DNA of 64,000 nucleotides from Siphonodentalium dalli (GCA_032622095.1 CP136069.1:48336194-48400193); one strand, 5' to 3'. Positions 42,591 through 56,128 are shown, counted from the stretch's first letter. Notes: generated by a model not told the origin, from the sequence alone. Numbers and translations: made by a program.

Positions 42591-43410
42591 TCAACCGTAG
42601 ATAACATATTTGTTTTACACAGTATAATCAACCTATACCTAACAAGTGGGAAAAAATTATATTGCACATTTATCGATTTTAGAAAAGCCTTTGATACCAT
42701 ATGGAGGGATGCAATATGGCTGAAATTAGCCCAATGCAATATTAACTGAAAAATACTTAATGTCATTAGAAATATGTACGGTAAGATAAAAACATGTGTA
42801 AAAGAGAGTCACAACATTTCAGACTTTTTTGTTAGTAATGTGGGACTTTTTCAAGGGGAAATAATGTCACCTTTTTTATTTTCCTTGTACATTAACGACA
42901 TCCAAGATTTTATGAATGATTGTGTAATACAAAATTTGAGTTATTTAGATGAACTATATATTGAAAATGTGGGATAAAATTGTTTTGTATTCTTTATGCA
43001 GATGACACAGTATTAATGTCTGATACAGAAGAAAATATGCACCGTTCTCTCCAAGCATTTGCAGATTATGCAGATGCTTGGAAGTTACACGTGAATACAA
43101 AAATAAACTAAAGTCATACTATTTAGTAATAAACTACCCAAACCAATTCCAACGTTCAGATATCGAGGTCAAGAACTCGAGACAGTTAAAGAATTTGTAT
43201 ATTTGGGAGTAACCTTTTTTTACAATGGAAGATTTTGTCAAAATTTGAAAAAATTTGTTACAATCGGCACAAGAGCAATGTATGGATTACTAAACAAGTG
43301 AGATATCTCAAGCTTCCAATCGATATTATGTTAAACTATTTGACTGTATGATAGTACCCATCCTATTATATGGGAGTGAAATTTGGTGTCAAGAAAATTA
43401 AAATATGACT
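42585..43410 (+). pseudogene. CR1-like LINE fragment, opposite strand: RT core
   Basis: Plus strand: STVDNIFVLHSIINLYL, FIDFRKAFDTIWR (first catalytic Asp), a stop near 42747, VSNVGLFQGEIMSPFLFSLY (usual GxxQGxxxSP), then after a frameshift a YADDTVLMSDTEENMHRS block (about 42999-43055), LGVTFFYNG and ILLYGSEIW. At least three breaks. It is related to, but not a mirror image of, the minus-strand piece, because both contain a YADD block. The coding similarity ends near 43410. Confidence 0.87.
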
Positions 43411-44260
43411 GAGCCGATTATTCCAAATTTAAAAACGTGTGATTAGGTGCATTATTTATGTTAGTTAATAATTATTTCAGGCCAAATATTATGATATTAT
43501 AAAGGTTTAAAGTATAATATAATATATATAAGATATTATAATACATATTACGATTTATCATATGACTCAATCATTATTTACGTTGGAAAGTATATCATAA
43601 ATCAATTTCATATGAACTACTAGTTCATATCACCTTCCGATAATTTGATTGGTTTGTTGACAAAAAAGTGTGTTCTGATAGGCTGAATGGCAGCCTGGGC
43701 CGAGCCGCATCTCTAACTAAATGCAGGTCAAATTCGCGCGTATCAATCAACGCGATGCCGAAATTCTCGCAATTATAATCTTGAAATATATAGTTTTGGA
43801 CATTGTTATACGATAAATAGAATATGTAATTCGTATTTATCTAATAAACATACGATATAATGTCACAAACTGAGAAAAGAATAGCGCACTATATCTTCGC
43901 GTGCATATTATTTCTGCTAGTTCACCAGGTGTAATTGGGCTTCCGGTGCAATGAAGTGACGTCACATTAACCTTTTGCTGCCGATGTCATATAGCTATTT
44001 AGTGATTTGTGTGCGTTTTGGACATCATAATCAATTTATAGGTGTCATATGATAAATATAATATGAAATTCGTGTTATCTCATATGATATTTATGAAACT
44101 CTTCACGAATTTTCAGTTTTCTCTCGCCGGAGGCTCGAGAAAACTGAAAATTCTTAGACTCGTTTCATAAATATCATATGAGAGAAACACTCATTTCATA
44201 TCCTCTATATATTTATACATTTATCATATTATATATTAATATATGCATGATTGTGTAACA
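43411..44260. repeat. AT-rich palindromic region with a 100-bp hairpin
   Basis: TCATATGATA-type words recur in both orientations. The best structure is 44081-44180: CATATGATATTTATGAAAC and AATTTTCAGTTTTCTC on the left, and their inverted copies on the right, around CGCCGGAGGC. It could be the 3' part of a foldback element; coding capacity is absent. Confidence 0.5.
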
Positions 44261-47200
44261 ATTGTTTTTTGTGACCTATTGTAAATATTTGTATATATGT
44301 TATAGCATGTTTCGCCTTAATTGACGACTTTGCAATAAACAATCAAAGGAGACAAGCACCTGGTTTTCAACGACTTCAAATTCCATATCAAATCACGTCG
44401 ATAAGAAAATGTCCACTGGTTGTATTGTACGAATGAATTTGGTGCCCCATGAACACAAATAACGACATAGAATGTTCTGCAAAGAATCAACAATCATCTA
44501 GCCGATTCCGACTAGATACAACACACGTAAGAGGACAAACCATTAACACCCCAAAAGAAACGAGGAATATACTATAAGCGGCAAATGATTGAACTAAATG
44601 ATTATCGACAACTCGTGCAGGTACCCCCGGAAACAATAGCCGTCGGCAGATCGAGATGCTCCAGTAGGTTTTTACACGTGGATGATATTGGACCGCGGTG
44701 CACACACCATTGTTAGTTTTAATTCCGTGTGTCATTTCGTTGCAAATGTTCCATCTTGTTGATTTGTCTGGTTACTTGTGCACTGAATATTAGCATCTAG
44801 TACGGTTAGTTTCAATAGTCATACCCGAAGGAATTATGATGCCAATTGCCATGTTAAATGGTTTGGAAGTATCAAACAGTTTATATGTAGTAGTACATTT
44901 TTTAGGCACGCGGTATAGGCGTGGTCTCTCGGTGCTGTTGTCACTTTTGTAGCGGGAAACGTAATTAAGAAATTTTGGTTATCGAGAAATAACAAAAATG
45001 GCAAAGTCTGTCAGCAAATTGTTTTACGTATTCCGTGGATTGACACCTCACCTCAATATTACATTATAACGCGATAACTTGAACAAACGTCAACAAATTT
45101 CCATCATATTTGTAATATGGATCTCTCAACAGTATATCGATCGAGTTCGAAAACCAGGTTTGTCCGAATATCTTTACCTGCGTTGCGGCCTTTTAGTTCG
45201 TCGGTTTTAGCAATTCTAGGACTCTTAGCGCGATAACATGAACACACAAATTTCATTCATATTTGGTATTTGGATATTTTACATCTCGAAAGAGTTCGAA
45301 CACCAGATTTGTCCGATCCTTTTACCTGAGTTTGTCCATGTGTACCAATTTTAAGACCGTTAGCGCAACAAATGTCAACCGTTTCCATTCAAGTTATACG
45401 AATTATCAGATAACATCAGATGCCGTTTATTCTAATTTATCAGATAATTGACCCCCAAACGCGGCCTCAAATTGTATATGTTTAGTAAGACACCCGTGTC
45501 TTGTGATATCGAGCAATGTTATTATTATGTTAATTATAATATAATTATGATATTCCATTTGAATAATTTCGTGTTGATTGTGAGATAAACATGGGTGATA
45601 TGTGTGGTCGAACAATTGTCTCAACATGAACAAATGCATTTAAAATGCAACTATTTTGTCTTGAATGTGTTTTTACTTACTTTTTGGTTGTGATAAGCAA
45701 ATCAATAGTATTGTTTTAATCCCAGCCGTTTCGATATCGTTTTTCCTTGCTAAAATGTGAGTAAAAGTAAAAAAAAAGTATTTCAAATTCGTCGCAATTC
45801 TATACGCATTGTATTAATCTCGTCCGCTAAATTCGATTAATACATTTCGTATATAATATCCACTCGTTAGAGAACCCCATTCTATGAACTTGTTCCAAGT
45901 TATACAGTAACTTTTCGGTCATCTATGTATTAATAATACATGCAACTTTTGTTTTCTGTTGACTGAAGTTTCACTTCCATTTCTTCTACATCACACAATT
46001 CGTTCAGGGGAAAGTTAATCCCATCCTGGAATTTCGAAGAGACCGGGTAACGTTGTCCCTTCAGATTCATTAATTAATCGAAGCTTCTTGTTCTGATCAA
46101 CCTTCTCAGCGAGGTCCATCATCAAACTTGATGACTGTGGTGTGGGCCACTGATCGAGATGAATACCTAAGGGCACTCCGCAAGATCACTGTTCCTGGAA
46201 ATTTCCTTCCGTCGCAGCCTCCAGGATCAAGTTAACACAGGCACATTCCTCCCCGTGCGCCTAAGGCCAGGATTCCCCCAGCACGGACACCCTACAGATA
46301 CAGATCATTATAATAATGTGTCACCCAACAGTTGGAAGGAATGAAATAAGTAAATTTTTTCCCAATTGTGCGGCTCAAACTACAGGCTGTTTTTCTATGA
46401 TATGTGTGTCTGTTTGGGCTTCTAGGTGTTTGTATTGAGTTGCAATTTGAGAAGTCAACATGCGTAGTATGCAATTCCTGGCAGCGATTTTATACTGAAC
46501 TATATATTATAATAGTCTTCTGCGTTTTAGTACAAATACAGTCCTTGGTGTGTCTATCTGTAGAAATTGTTTGACCATTGGCGCAAAAACTTGAACAATT
46601 GTCAACCGATTACATTCATAATTGATGTGGATCTTTCACAGCAATATCAGGATCTAGTTCAAACACGAGATTTTTCTGATTTAATTTACTGGAATCAGCA
46701 TGTCCGTCCGTGCTCCCGAGAGGACGCTTACAGGATACTTTTTATGCCCAATTGATCATTGTTGGGTTTTTTCGCTTGTCCGGTATACCCAACAGTAAGA
46801 ATGTCTGTGGTGTGTCTAGCACCAATATTGGGTGTTTAAAAGTAGGTACTCAACAAGCAATTGGACTGCAAATTGTCCTTAAAAACGTCCAACTCATAAT
46901 TTTCAAGCCTGATTGTAACAATAGCCGTGAGCGCCTTCGCTTTATCTCGGCTACTTCCGGTTGATTCCGTTTTTTATGATTATTCACTGCGCATGCGCAA
47001 ACGTCGGCATCAACATTATTGACTCGGACACTGCTGTGAGCGGATAAAGCCATTCAAGGGAACGGTAGGTATAATTAAATTGATTGTATACATTTAACTT
47101 CAACATTGGTCTATACAAATATAACACATGCATATGTTAAATTCCTTCAGAACCAACACACTTGTATTAATCTCTACAACTATTTCGACAAGGTCAGAAC

Positions 47201-47477
47201 ATATCGTGGCCGGTCTCGGCAAAATCCCCCACTGTGGAGTGGATTCTTGAGACTGAGTGCAGGGTTCTGGAAACTATTGTGTTAAGACATCCGTAGACAT
47301 GTAATTTCCTAGTTTTCTTTGTCTCATTGAACGTAAGTGTTGCTTTCCTCCACGATGTCTCATATCTCACATTAGTTTAAAATAAACCGATCCTATGCTG
47401 CGTTTAAGAATCTGTCGTTCAAATTATTGATGAAAATTCGTACCGGGGACAGGGGATTTGTTTTTCGCCTGAAAAGC
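44261..47477. other. Non-coding stretch with degenerate ~165-bp repeats
   Basis: Related segments begin near 45068, 45230, 45358 and 46573, sharing 'GCGATAACTTGAACA', 'GTCAAC-ATTTCCAT', 'GGATCT-TCA' and 'GAGTTCGAA-ACCAG-TTTGTCCG'. These are old direct repeats. No gene or transposon domain was recognised. Confidence 0.4.
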
Positions 47478-48058
47478 TTAAAGGGGTAGGGTACGCCAAA
47501 TGTTGTTGTTGGTTTCTATAGTCGGAGAATAAGGTAACAATTTTTTAATTATTTGAAAGTCTGTTGAGTACGAAGTAGTGTTGCGGATGACAAATTTACC
47601 CGAATGCAAAAATACAAATTTTCGCTGTCGAGTAATTTTTGTACAGTTTTCAAGCAAATGAATCAAATAAAAGTTATATTATAGGCATACTAATCCCATA
47701 TAATCATTTAAGTTATTGTATCGTCGCTAGTCAGTGAGTGGCTTGAGTGTTCTCCTCGTATCATCATAATATTTTAAGCGATCGTGTGTGCGATCGGTTT
47801 AACAATCCAGTATCCCTCAATTACTTTGTTTGATTACGGAAATTCGTAATTTAATTGACGCCATTGTATGGCTCCAGTCATAAATTCAATTTATATCAAA
47901 TTATTAACTTTTAAATTATTAAATTTTAAGATAGCCTATTAACCTGAGCGTTTACAGAATACATCTTCGACTCAAATTACTTGTTTCTATATATTATCGA
48001 TATTAGATCGTTGTTGTCACCGGCAATTTAATGAAAATTGCGTACAGTACCCCTTTAA
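47478..48058. mobile_element. ~580-bp MITE-like element with TTAAAGGGGTA ends
   Basis: TTAAAGGGGTAGGGTACGCC at 47478 is matched by the inverted GCGTACAGTACCCCTTTAA ending at 48058 (about 16 of 20 bases). There are no open frames of note within. The outermost TTAA may be the target duplication, but no empty site is available. Confidence 0.65.
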
Positions 48059-50130
48059 AATACAACAACAAAATTCGTAAGTAATATTTTCTAGTCAAAG
48101 AATTCATTTAAGACATTTTAAGTGCCGTTTTGAGATCGTCACTGAGATAAAGTTTAAGATACTTTCGATATGGAAAATAACAAATGGCCGACATTATAAC
48201 TTAAATAGAGCAGCATATCAAAGATTTCAAATCTGTATTAATCTCATTAAAATAACAACCATCGAAGTTGATCTTTATTTATTTTTAACTAATCTCCCAT
48301 GTAAAACCATCCTTAATTACCCGAAACGTCGATCGATTAAAGCGACTCAAATCCATTCCGTTTCATCAGTCACCCAAGTGTTCCTCCCCTTCTTCAATTT
48401 ATCTGTCATGCGCATATCATTTAAATGGCGCCCAAAGATCGCATCAGTTTCATGGAGTAACAGTACACAACGAAGAGAACGATATAAAGCTTGAAAGGTA
48501 TCAATAAACAGAAATACTAAAGCCGGCAAATTGTTCTTTTAACGCGGACAAGATGAATTGTACTGCCGGATAAACCTTGTCATTTGTCATTTTGTGGAAT
48601 CCGAAATCAGTTATCATTTAATCATATATACTCATTACTCGATTCATAGGCTGTTTAGCCATGCGACGTAATTTGTTGTCTTTCGTGCAATTTGAGCATT
48701 TTGCGCATAACTGATAAATTTAATATGATGTTTTAGTTCAGATATTAGTTGATAACTCTTCAAAATTTCAGCTCAATTGAGTAAGTATTGGCAGAGTTTT
48801 TAACAGTCGAATTACGTTGTCGGCAATGACCCCATTATCTTTAGCGCGGCACGTGTTTTTAATGTTATTGCTTAACAATGGGGAGAAATGGTTTTCGTGT
48901 GACATGACTCAATTTCTCGGCATTTTTGAAGTTTTTATATGCCGTTTTTCGGGGAAAAGTTTACCTAATTCAAAAAGAATACGGTACCTCGAAATTAGAC
49001 AATATTAGACCTGCTCTATCGCGGCTTTATATGATTTCGTTGTGAACTGTAACCCGCAAATTGCTTCAAATGTTACACACACATACACCCAATTCACATA
49101 GGATGCAATGTAAATAATAAAGCTTAATTCAAGGCGATGTCGCAAGAATTGTTCATAACGACTTAACGTCGCCGTGGTTTTACGCAAAGCCAACAAAACA
49201 ATTACTTATGTATTTACCAATAAATTTAATTGTTTCTTGTCCACGACAGACCCTAAAATTGTTATTGGAATTTCCATTTTTTTTAACAATTTGGCCAACA
49301 TTAGCTGAAATAGTAGACAAACGACAACACCATGTCAACTAAAATCATAGATGAAATTGAAGCAACTAAAGGTCCTACTACCATTCGTGCTAAAACCACT
49401 GTCAATTGTGACATGCTTCGGTTGAAATGTGCTCAATTGTTGCACAGTTCTTCTAAACGCTTCCAATAACGTATACATAACAGTTTATTAACAATATTAT
49501 ATTATAAACATATATATAGTTAAGCAACGTGTCGCCATTTTTAATTTCATATATTTTAGATTAAAAAAATAAAATAAATCAAAAGTCATATTCATTTAAA
49601 CATGCGCATACCTGGGATGGGTGTAATTATCCGATTAAGATTCTGTTGTCGAAAAACATTGCTGCATGTTATCTAAAGCATATTAAAAATATGCCCATGT
49701 CCGAACGCCTCTACAAAGCTCAGTGAATATTCCCATGAATTCAGTGTTACAGGATTAAAAATGGCAATCACATATCCACTTTTGTTCTTAATCTCCCAGT
49801 TTAAAAACTATCATAGAGTATAGAATAGACTATATCGACGTACGAGAACTGATCTATAGGTAATTGTTTATCTTTATTGACTAGAGTTTGAAGAACTGTA
49901 CCCAAACTGTATACACCCAATCTTTGATAGGGAATGGTGAATATTTGGTATAGATATGGTCTATATCTGCTATCCTCCGAAATATGACCTCTATATATAG
50001 GACAATATAACACAGCAACACACATTGGACCTATCTTGCAAGCAATGCCCGATACAAAATATTATATATTACATGTAGTATAGATACTACTATATATATT
50101 AGTATAGATACTAATATATAGTACACTGAA
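48059..50130. other. Non-coding stretch, one tiny Kozak-like ORF
   Basis: The only point of note is a 45-codon frame at 49332-49469 starting in the context ACACCATGT (MSTKIIDEIEATKGPTTIRA...), unsupported by any homolog or splice signal. Otherwise nothing is recognised. Confidence 0.35.
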
Positions 50131-51240
50131 TAACTAATGTAAAATATATTCCATGTTCAGAGATTGAAAATAATATATGTCCTTACGCTATTTGGTTGGA
50201 TAAGCAGTCCGTAATAATCTTGGGCAAATAAAATATACTCCATGTTCGGAGATTGGAGAAAAAGATGTACTTATACCAGTTGGGTACACAGTCCGTAATA
50301 ATATTGGGTAGATTGTCCATCGCATTGATGAGTACATGTAGTTCGTTGCAACAAATAACATATATTCCATGTTCGGAGATTGAATTTTTTTTCCCCTACA
50401 CTAGTGTGTACTCAGTCCGTAATAATCATGGGTATATTGTCCATCACATTGATAAGTAGTTCGTTGCAACAAATAAAATATATTCCATGTTCGGAGTTTG
50501 GAGAAAAAGATGTCCTTACACTAGTTGGGTACACAGTCCGTAATAATCTTGGGTAGATTGTCCATCACATTGATGAGTAGTTGGTTGCAACAATTTATAT
50601 ATATTCCATGTTCGGAGATTGGGAAAAAAGAATGTCCTTACACTAGTTGGGTACGCAGTCCGTGACAATCTTGGGTAGATTGTCCATTGCATTGACGAGT
50701 AGTCCATTGCAACAATAAAAAATATTTTCCTTGTTCAGAGATTGAAACAAATATATGTCTTACACTAGTTGGGTACGCAGTCCGTAATAATCTTGGATAT
50801 ATTGTCCATCACATTGATGAGTAGTTCGTTGCAACAAATAAAATATAATTCCATGTTCGGAGATTGAACACAAAATCTACTTACACTAGTTGGGTACTCA
50901 GTCCGTAATAATCTTGGGTAGATTGTCCACCACATTGATGAGTAGTTCGTTGTAACGAATAAAATATATTCTATGTTCGGAGATTGGAGAAAAATGTCCG
51001 TACACTAGTTGGGTACGCAGTCCGTAATAATCTTGGGTAGATTGTCCATCACATTGATGAGTAGTTCGTTGCAACAATTAAAATATATTCCATGTTCGGA
51101 GATTGGGAGGAAAAATGGCCTTACACTAGTTGGGTATGCAGTCCGTGACAATCTTGGGTATATAGTCCATCGCATTGGTGAGTAGTAGTTCATTAAAACA
51201 ATTGGAATATTTTCCACTTCCCGTGGATTTTTACCCTTAG
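50131..51240 (+). repeat. Minisatellite, ~120-bp unit, about nine copies
   Basis: The landmark CCATGTTCGGAGATTG recurs at 50155, 50244, 50371, 50490, 50610, 50733, 50855, 50975 and 51094, mostly 119-127 bp apart (one short step of 89). Each unit continues with ACACTAGTTGGGTAC, CAGTCCGTAATAATCTTGGG and GATTGTCCATCACATTGATG. Units differ by about 5-15 percent. Short minus-strand frames through it are artefacts. Confidence 0.93.
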
Positions 51241-51335
51241 ATAGCAAGTTTGGGCTCAATCGGTCGAGCCGTTTTCGAGTCTATAAAGGACATATGGATA
51301 TATATACGGAAGTCTCAAAATATATAGTAGATAAT
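51241..51335 (+). repeat. Retroposon-like 3' tail after the minisatellite
   Basis: 'GGGCTCAATCGGTCGAGCCG', TTTTCGAGTC, GGACATATGGATATATATAC and AAAATATATAGTAGATA follow directly on the last unit. The same closing words occur at 18065-18085. The minisatellite may thus be the expanded interior of a retroposed element. Confidence 0.45.
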
Positions 51336-53170
51336 GTGCCATGTAATCAGAGATAAAATCAGACCAAAAAAGAATCACTCAGAACACATATTTGTATTTT
51401 TTAACTATACCATCATCGTACCATATCATTGATTTATGCAATGTTACTTTCTCTTATTATATGACAGCTGTCAATTTTCACTTGAAATCCACACAAATGG
51501 ATCTGTTATTGTCATAGCCAAGCCTGTAGAGCATGATTAAACCAATGATAATGAAATACATTTTTTTATTCCGAACAGTATCTAAAACAATATTCCGTGA
51601 TTCTGTTACTAATGTTTGTGTCACTCCTGTTACCAAGACAAATAATAGCCACTGCATCCATAATTATCTGGTCTAAAATGAACTTTTGTTTGTCTAATTC
51701 TGGTCAGCACACATATATTTTAGAAAAAGTCAGAATAGTCATTGTTTCAGTTTGTGTATTGAAGGTATGGGGGAATAATTTTAGAAAAATACAATGAGTA
51801 GATTTATTGTATGTCACTCCTGTTACCTCAATAATAGTTAACATCTCAATTGGAAAAGCATACAAATGACATTATTGTTTTCACTATAGTCAGTTGAAGA
51901 TAATTGGAAGGTTTAGAACAAAAATCCTTAAACTTGTTTGAGATTCGAAACAAAATCCCTCCATTTGTCACTCCTGTTACCGTCATTCCTGTTACCACAT
52001 AATAGTAACATGAGTGACCTCACTGTACCGAAATTTATCACTCTGTTTGTTTCATCAGTTATAATTTTGGATTGCACTGAGATCACATACAATGAAAAAC
52101 AAGGCATAAAATACAAAGTTATGAATGGGGGATATATAAAAGTCTTCGAAAATCTCTTTCTACTAATTCCCTAAAATTCATGTATGACCCAGAATCATTC
52201 ATTCAATACACGCTGAAGATTTTTCAAGGTCAAACGGTCCAAGGAATTCACACTTTTTATAGGATATGAAAAACTTCTGATTTGTCTGTTTTTAATTAAA
52301 AGAAAATTGAGCACATTGATGAGCATGGGATCAGGAGTAACGTCCCCAACGTTGATTGTCGACAAATTTCTTCTGGTTTAAAAAAATAACTAATGGAATT
52401 TCAACTGTGTGGGTATATGGTCTATCAATTTTATGATAGTCCTGGTAAGTAGGGATGTGTTTTTTTATGGAGGATTTTATGGGGTGGGCCCTTTTTCATC
52501 TTTCACTGGGGAGTTATGGCTCGTCGGTTATTTTAGATAAGATCTGCGTTTTTTAACGTGACCGAGCTAACCTTTAGTACAACTTCTTGCAAGTAAAGTC
52601 GAAAAGTTGATGTTCATAGGTTTAGTATGACACGGGTTAGCAACTTGCAACTGATGAAGATCTTATTGACATTTTCTTTTTCTTCTTTGATGATCTCAGT
52701 TATAAAATAAAAATTTTGACTTTTGGATTTCATTCATTGAGATATTTTGGTGCGTACGTTCAAAATTATTTTCCAAATTTGTAAAACCGCTCCAGGCCAG
52801 TGCTCTCCATCCTAAAATTATGACAAGTGAACGAGGAATCAGGTATCTGCACACAATCGGGTCACTGTTCCCTTATTTTTTTACCCCCTGTTTTCATGTG
52901 CTTTGCAGATTCCCTCTTCTTTCACTTGTTATCCATACATTTGGTACCAACTTCACTTTGTGATTAAATGTATATGACTAATTGATTTCAGGCCGTTTTT
53001 CTTTCAGCTTATCCTAATTTGACTTATCAAAAAGCCTTCGGGCCGTCAGCCAGTATTTCATTTTGACATTTTACTGTCATCCCGGATTGCTAGGTGTGAT
53101 TTTCGCTAACCCTACATGATGTGTTACCTGGTCAGACACCCACTTACCTATTATTGGTTACCCATTAAAC
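51336..53170. other. Non-coding stretch with four CACTCCTGTTACC words
   Basis: CACTCCTGTTACC or a one-base variant occurs near 51620, 51814, 51970 and 51984, with inverted-like AGTAAC words nearby (52005, 52330). This clustering suggests a small unidentified repeat. Otherwise nothing was recognised before block B begins. Confidence 0.35.
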
Positions 53171-54834
53171 GATAATCTATCTTGCGGAACACAGACATAA
53201 AGTCTTGATACCATCGATGATACATCACCCAAAATCCCTTTCTGGTAGTTTCCATTTGAATTTGAGCAGACCCATATAATTGCAACTCCATCAATTCCAA
53301 TGTTCTTATCCAGTTGCAACAACAACATTTCATGAGCAAACTCTACATCCCGCATCTTTCATCTTATCGTCACCAAACTTCATACGGATATTCTGTGTGA
53401 CCATAGAACGGTGCAAGGGGAATAATCCAATTGTCTATACTATACTCCCAAGTTTCTCTTCAACATACTCAACAACATATGTGGTATACAGTGGTCACAT
53501 AGCCACACGGTAACTTATCTTAATCATACGTCGCATGTGTTACATTAGCAAAGCTTATCATCCGCGCTGACACATACATGTATGCGAACAATACTGGAAA
53601 CTTGGACTGTTTGATATGAATCAAATTATCGAAAGTCACAAGAACATAACGGAGAACATATTTTTTTTACTCATTGATTTGCTAAATTGAGCAACGGTTT
53701 CTAAATTGTTTTTTTGTCGAAATACATTTTAATGTTTCAGCACTATATATGGCCATATTATTTGATCGATCACTATGATTTCTCCAACTGTATTGACCCA
53801 TTCACTGTAACTGTTAGTCGCCTGAATCCGAATAATATCCATTCAGGCAAGGACAAGAATCGGGAAAGTGGTCTCGTTGCTACGCCAACACGACAGCGAC
53901 CATTCCGAGCCAAGGACTCAATTATATGCAGCCATCTCATCTCTCAACTTTGCGGACAGAGACTTCTCTATATATGCATGATATGGTAGATATAAAGAAT
54001 TGCTGTGAGAAAGATTTAAATCATTTGGAATACGGCTGTGACCCTGGATATTATTTTTCAGAGCATATGAATTCGGTATATCACTATTTGGTGTATTTGT
54101 CAGCATATCTTATACCTCATTCCAAATTATGTAAACAACATTTGGAAGCTCGAATGAGCCATCTTCGTTCAAATAGTAAAAACAAAAGCAATGAAACAGC
54201 GGTCGACATTCTGGCATTCCATGAAATGCTGTACATGAATGTGATTCTTCACAACTAAGACAATAAGGGTGCATATAGTTGCAATCTGACTATGGCTTTT
54301 GGCTGAGAGTGTTCTACGCTCTGTGGTATCAGTATCTTGATGACCAGAGTATGATAACTTAAAGTGATGTGGAACACTTCAGTCAGGTTTTCAGAACGGT
54401 ACAACAAAGACTCATGCAAAAATGAGTTAATTTAATAAATTTGATATCAAAATAGGCAAAACACTGTCATTTTTATAAACGAATTACATGCAGTGACTAG
54501 TGTTGGTGGAATCATTGCCGTAATATTAATGTCCAATAAATCGTCCCGAATAAAGTAGAACATATGTACATTATGCGTAGTTCAAATAGAGTGTCCTCTG
54601 AAATGGTTCATTCGATGTGGTTGGAATTGTCGATAATCTTGCAATGTAGTTGATTCCTACATTCTCTCATCGAGAATAGTGTCTGGCTACTAACTGATCG
54701 GTTTATTCACTAAAGTACACCACACTATGTCTTTAAATTGCAAAGTTTGCTGAAGATTTATCCATCACCACTCTTAGTATCAACTGCATGTACATCGCCT
54801 TAAGACTAAGAGTACAACACATCCTCGCGCCGTA

Positions 54835-55165
54835 AATACGTACATAATCGACATATGGAGTGTGCAAATTTGATTTGAAATTTTGATTTGATTCTGACAT
54901 ACGCAGATAATGGACTGATATCGGTTATTCCGTTTTATGGCGCAGGCCAATAAAAACACCTGATAAGTGGTGAGTTGGTTTATTTGTGTCATTGTCCGCG
55001 CATAATGCACCTATAAAGACGTCATAATGAGCCGATAACATGACTAAAACGCTCTCATGTTCAGTTCATTGTTGACCCAAAATGCGGCGATTCTAAGCAG
55101 ATTATCGACCTCAAACAAATTATATTGTAAACAAATAATATGCGGATTTTCGGAGAACAAACTTA
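54835..55165 (+). repeat. Dispersed repeat, block B partner of 6410-6735
   Basis: Same ordered segments as at 3045 and 6410, including 'GCAGATAATGGACT' and 'TGTCCGCGCATAATGCACC'. It is the direct duplicate of 6410-6735. Confidence 0.6.
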
Positions 55166-55654
55166 ACAGTATTATTCTTAGGTTTATATATTAGTTTTCT
55201 TCAAATTAAAATGTTATTTCCATATAGATCTTTCGCGTACGTAAGTATAAACATGTATATGTCAAGAATATGCCCTAACTTTATAAATATTTAACTGTAT
55301 AAGGTACACTCTCGTATCGTAGATACTTTAACTATTCGTATCCTTGTTGTCATGACGAGTTATGCATCTATCTAGTTACGCGTGTTACTTTGTTTTAAAT
55401 ATATATGTCCATCCACAAACATGTACATATGTTGAATATGTAAATTAATGACGCTCCCACGAGGGGGCAATACACCATATCTCGGGTGTGTGAAATTGAT
55501 AAGTTAGTACTCCGGAGCTATGTCAACGTGGGGAATGTAGTATTCTACTAACATCGCCGAGAATTTCTAAGAAATCGACCGTACCACTCCATAGAAACAC
55601 AGTCTGAACTACGCTGAATTATAAATATTCACATCTCGACTCGGGACGCATCTA

Positions 55655-56128
55655 TTGACGATAAACTATATAATTACTATCACAAATGATTTCTTCATCG
55701 AGATGCATTGCATTTTAGTAATATATAAGAATGACGGTGTGTGTGGTCAATTTGGATTAATAATTAATTACTTGGAACAAGATTATTCTCAATTTCTATT
55801 TGATCAGAGTGTTTCACATCACAGTAATTGGGATTGGATATTTATTTCCAATACAGTAGCGTTTAATACAATATTCAAAGGCAAGTGGCGTGCATCGGGC
55901 GTTTCAATATCAAAGGGCCGCCACTTTGAAAATAGATTGCAGCGCCGGCATTCAGGAATGTCCTCACCACGGATTGCCTCATTTGATCTTTTTTCTTCAG
56001 AAAATTATGAGGTTAATCATATACGAAGGTCGGGTTTACGATATCCATTAAACGTGTGTGTTTTGCGGTCAGTTCCCTTGTCCGTTCACAAGGTCACAGG
56101 CGCGAGTTATTTTCTCCAAAACAGTTGA
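55655..56128 (+). CDS. Unrecognised 157-codon open frame upstream of peptide gene copy B
   Basis: The frame runs from an arbitrary ATG to TGA at 56126-56128. Protein-like stretches include YKNDGVCGQFGLIINYLEQD, FNTIFKGKWRASGVSISKG and SGLRYPLNVCVLRSVPL. The block A counterpart (7678-8127) has stops and frameshifts, so either A decayed or neither is coding. It ends 159 bp before the TATA box of the peptide gene on the same strand. No signal peptide, membrane segment or family is visible. It could be a transposon fragment or the last exon of a gene. Confidence 0.3.
   Translation: MTINYIITITNDFFIEMHCILVIYKNDGVCGQFGLIINYLEQDYSQFLFDQSVSHHSNWDWIFISNTVAFNTIFKGKWRASGVSISKGRHFENRLQRRHSGMSSPRIASFDLFSSENYEVNHIRRSGLRYPLNVCVLRSVPLSVHKVTGASYFLQNS

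Noticed and set aside
45068-46690. Repeated words as a gene with internal protein repeats
   Set aside because: The frame is not kept between the repeats and stops are frequent.
50131-51240. Regular repeats as a CRISPR-like array
   Set aside because: The whole ~120-bp unit is repeated, with no unique spacers, in a eukaryotic context. It is a minisatellite.
56020-56128. Resemblance of RYPLNVCVLRSVPL to a bacterial surface-protein C-terminal motif
   Set aside because: The match is short, by eye only and out of context in an animal genome; too weak to name a family.
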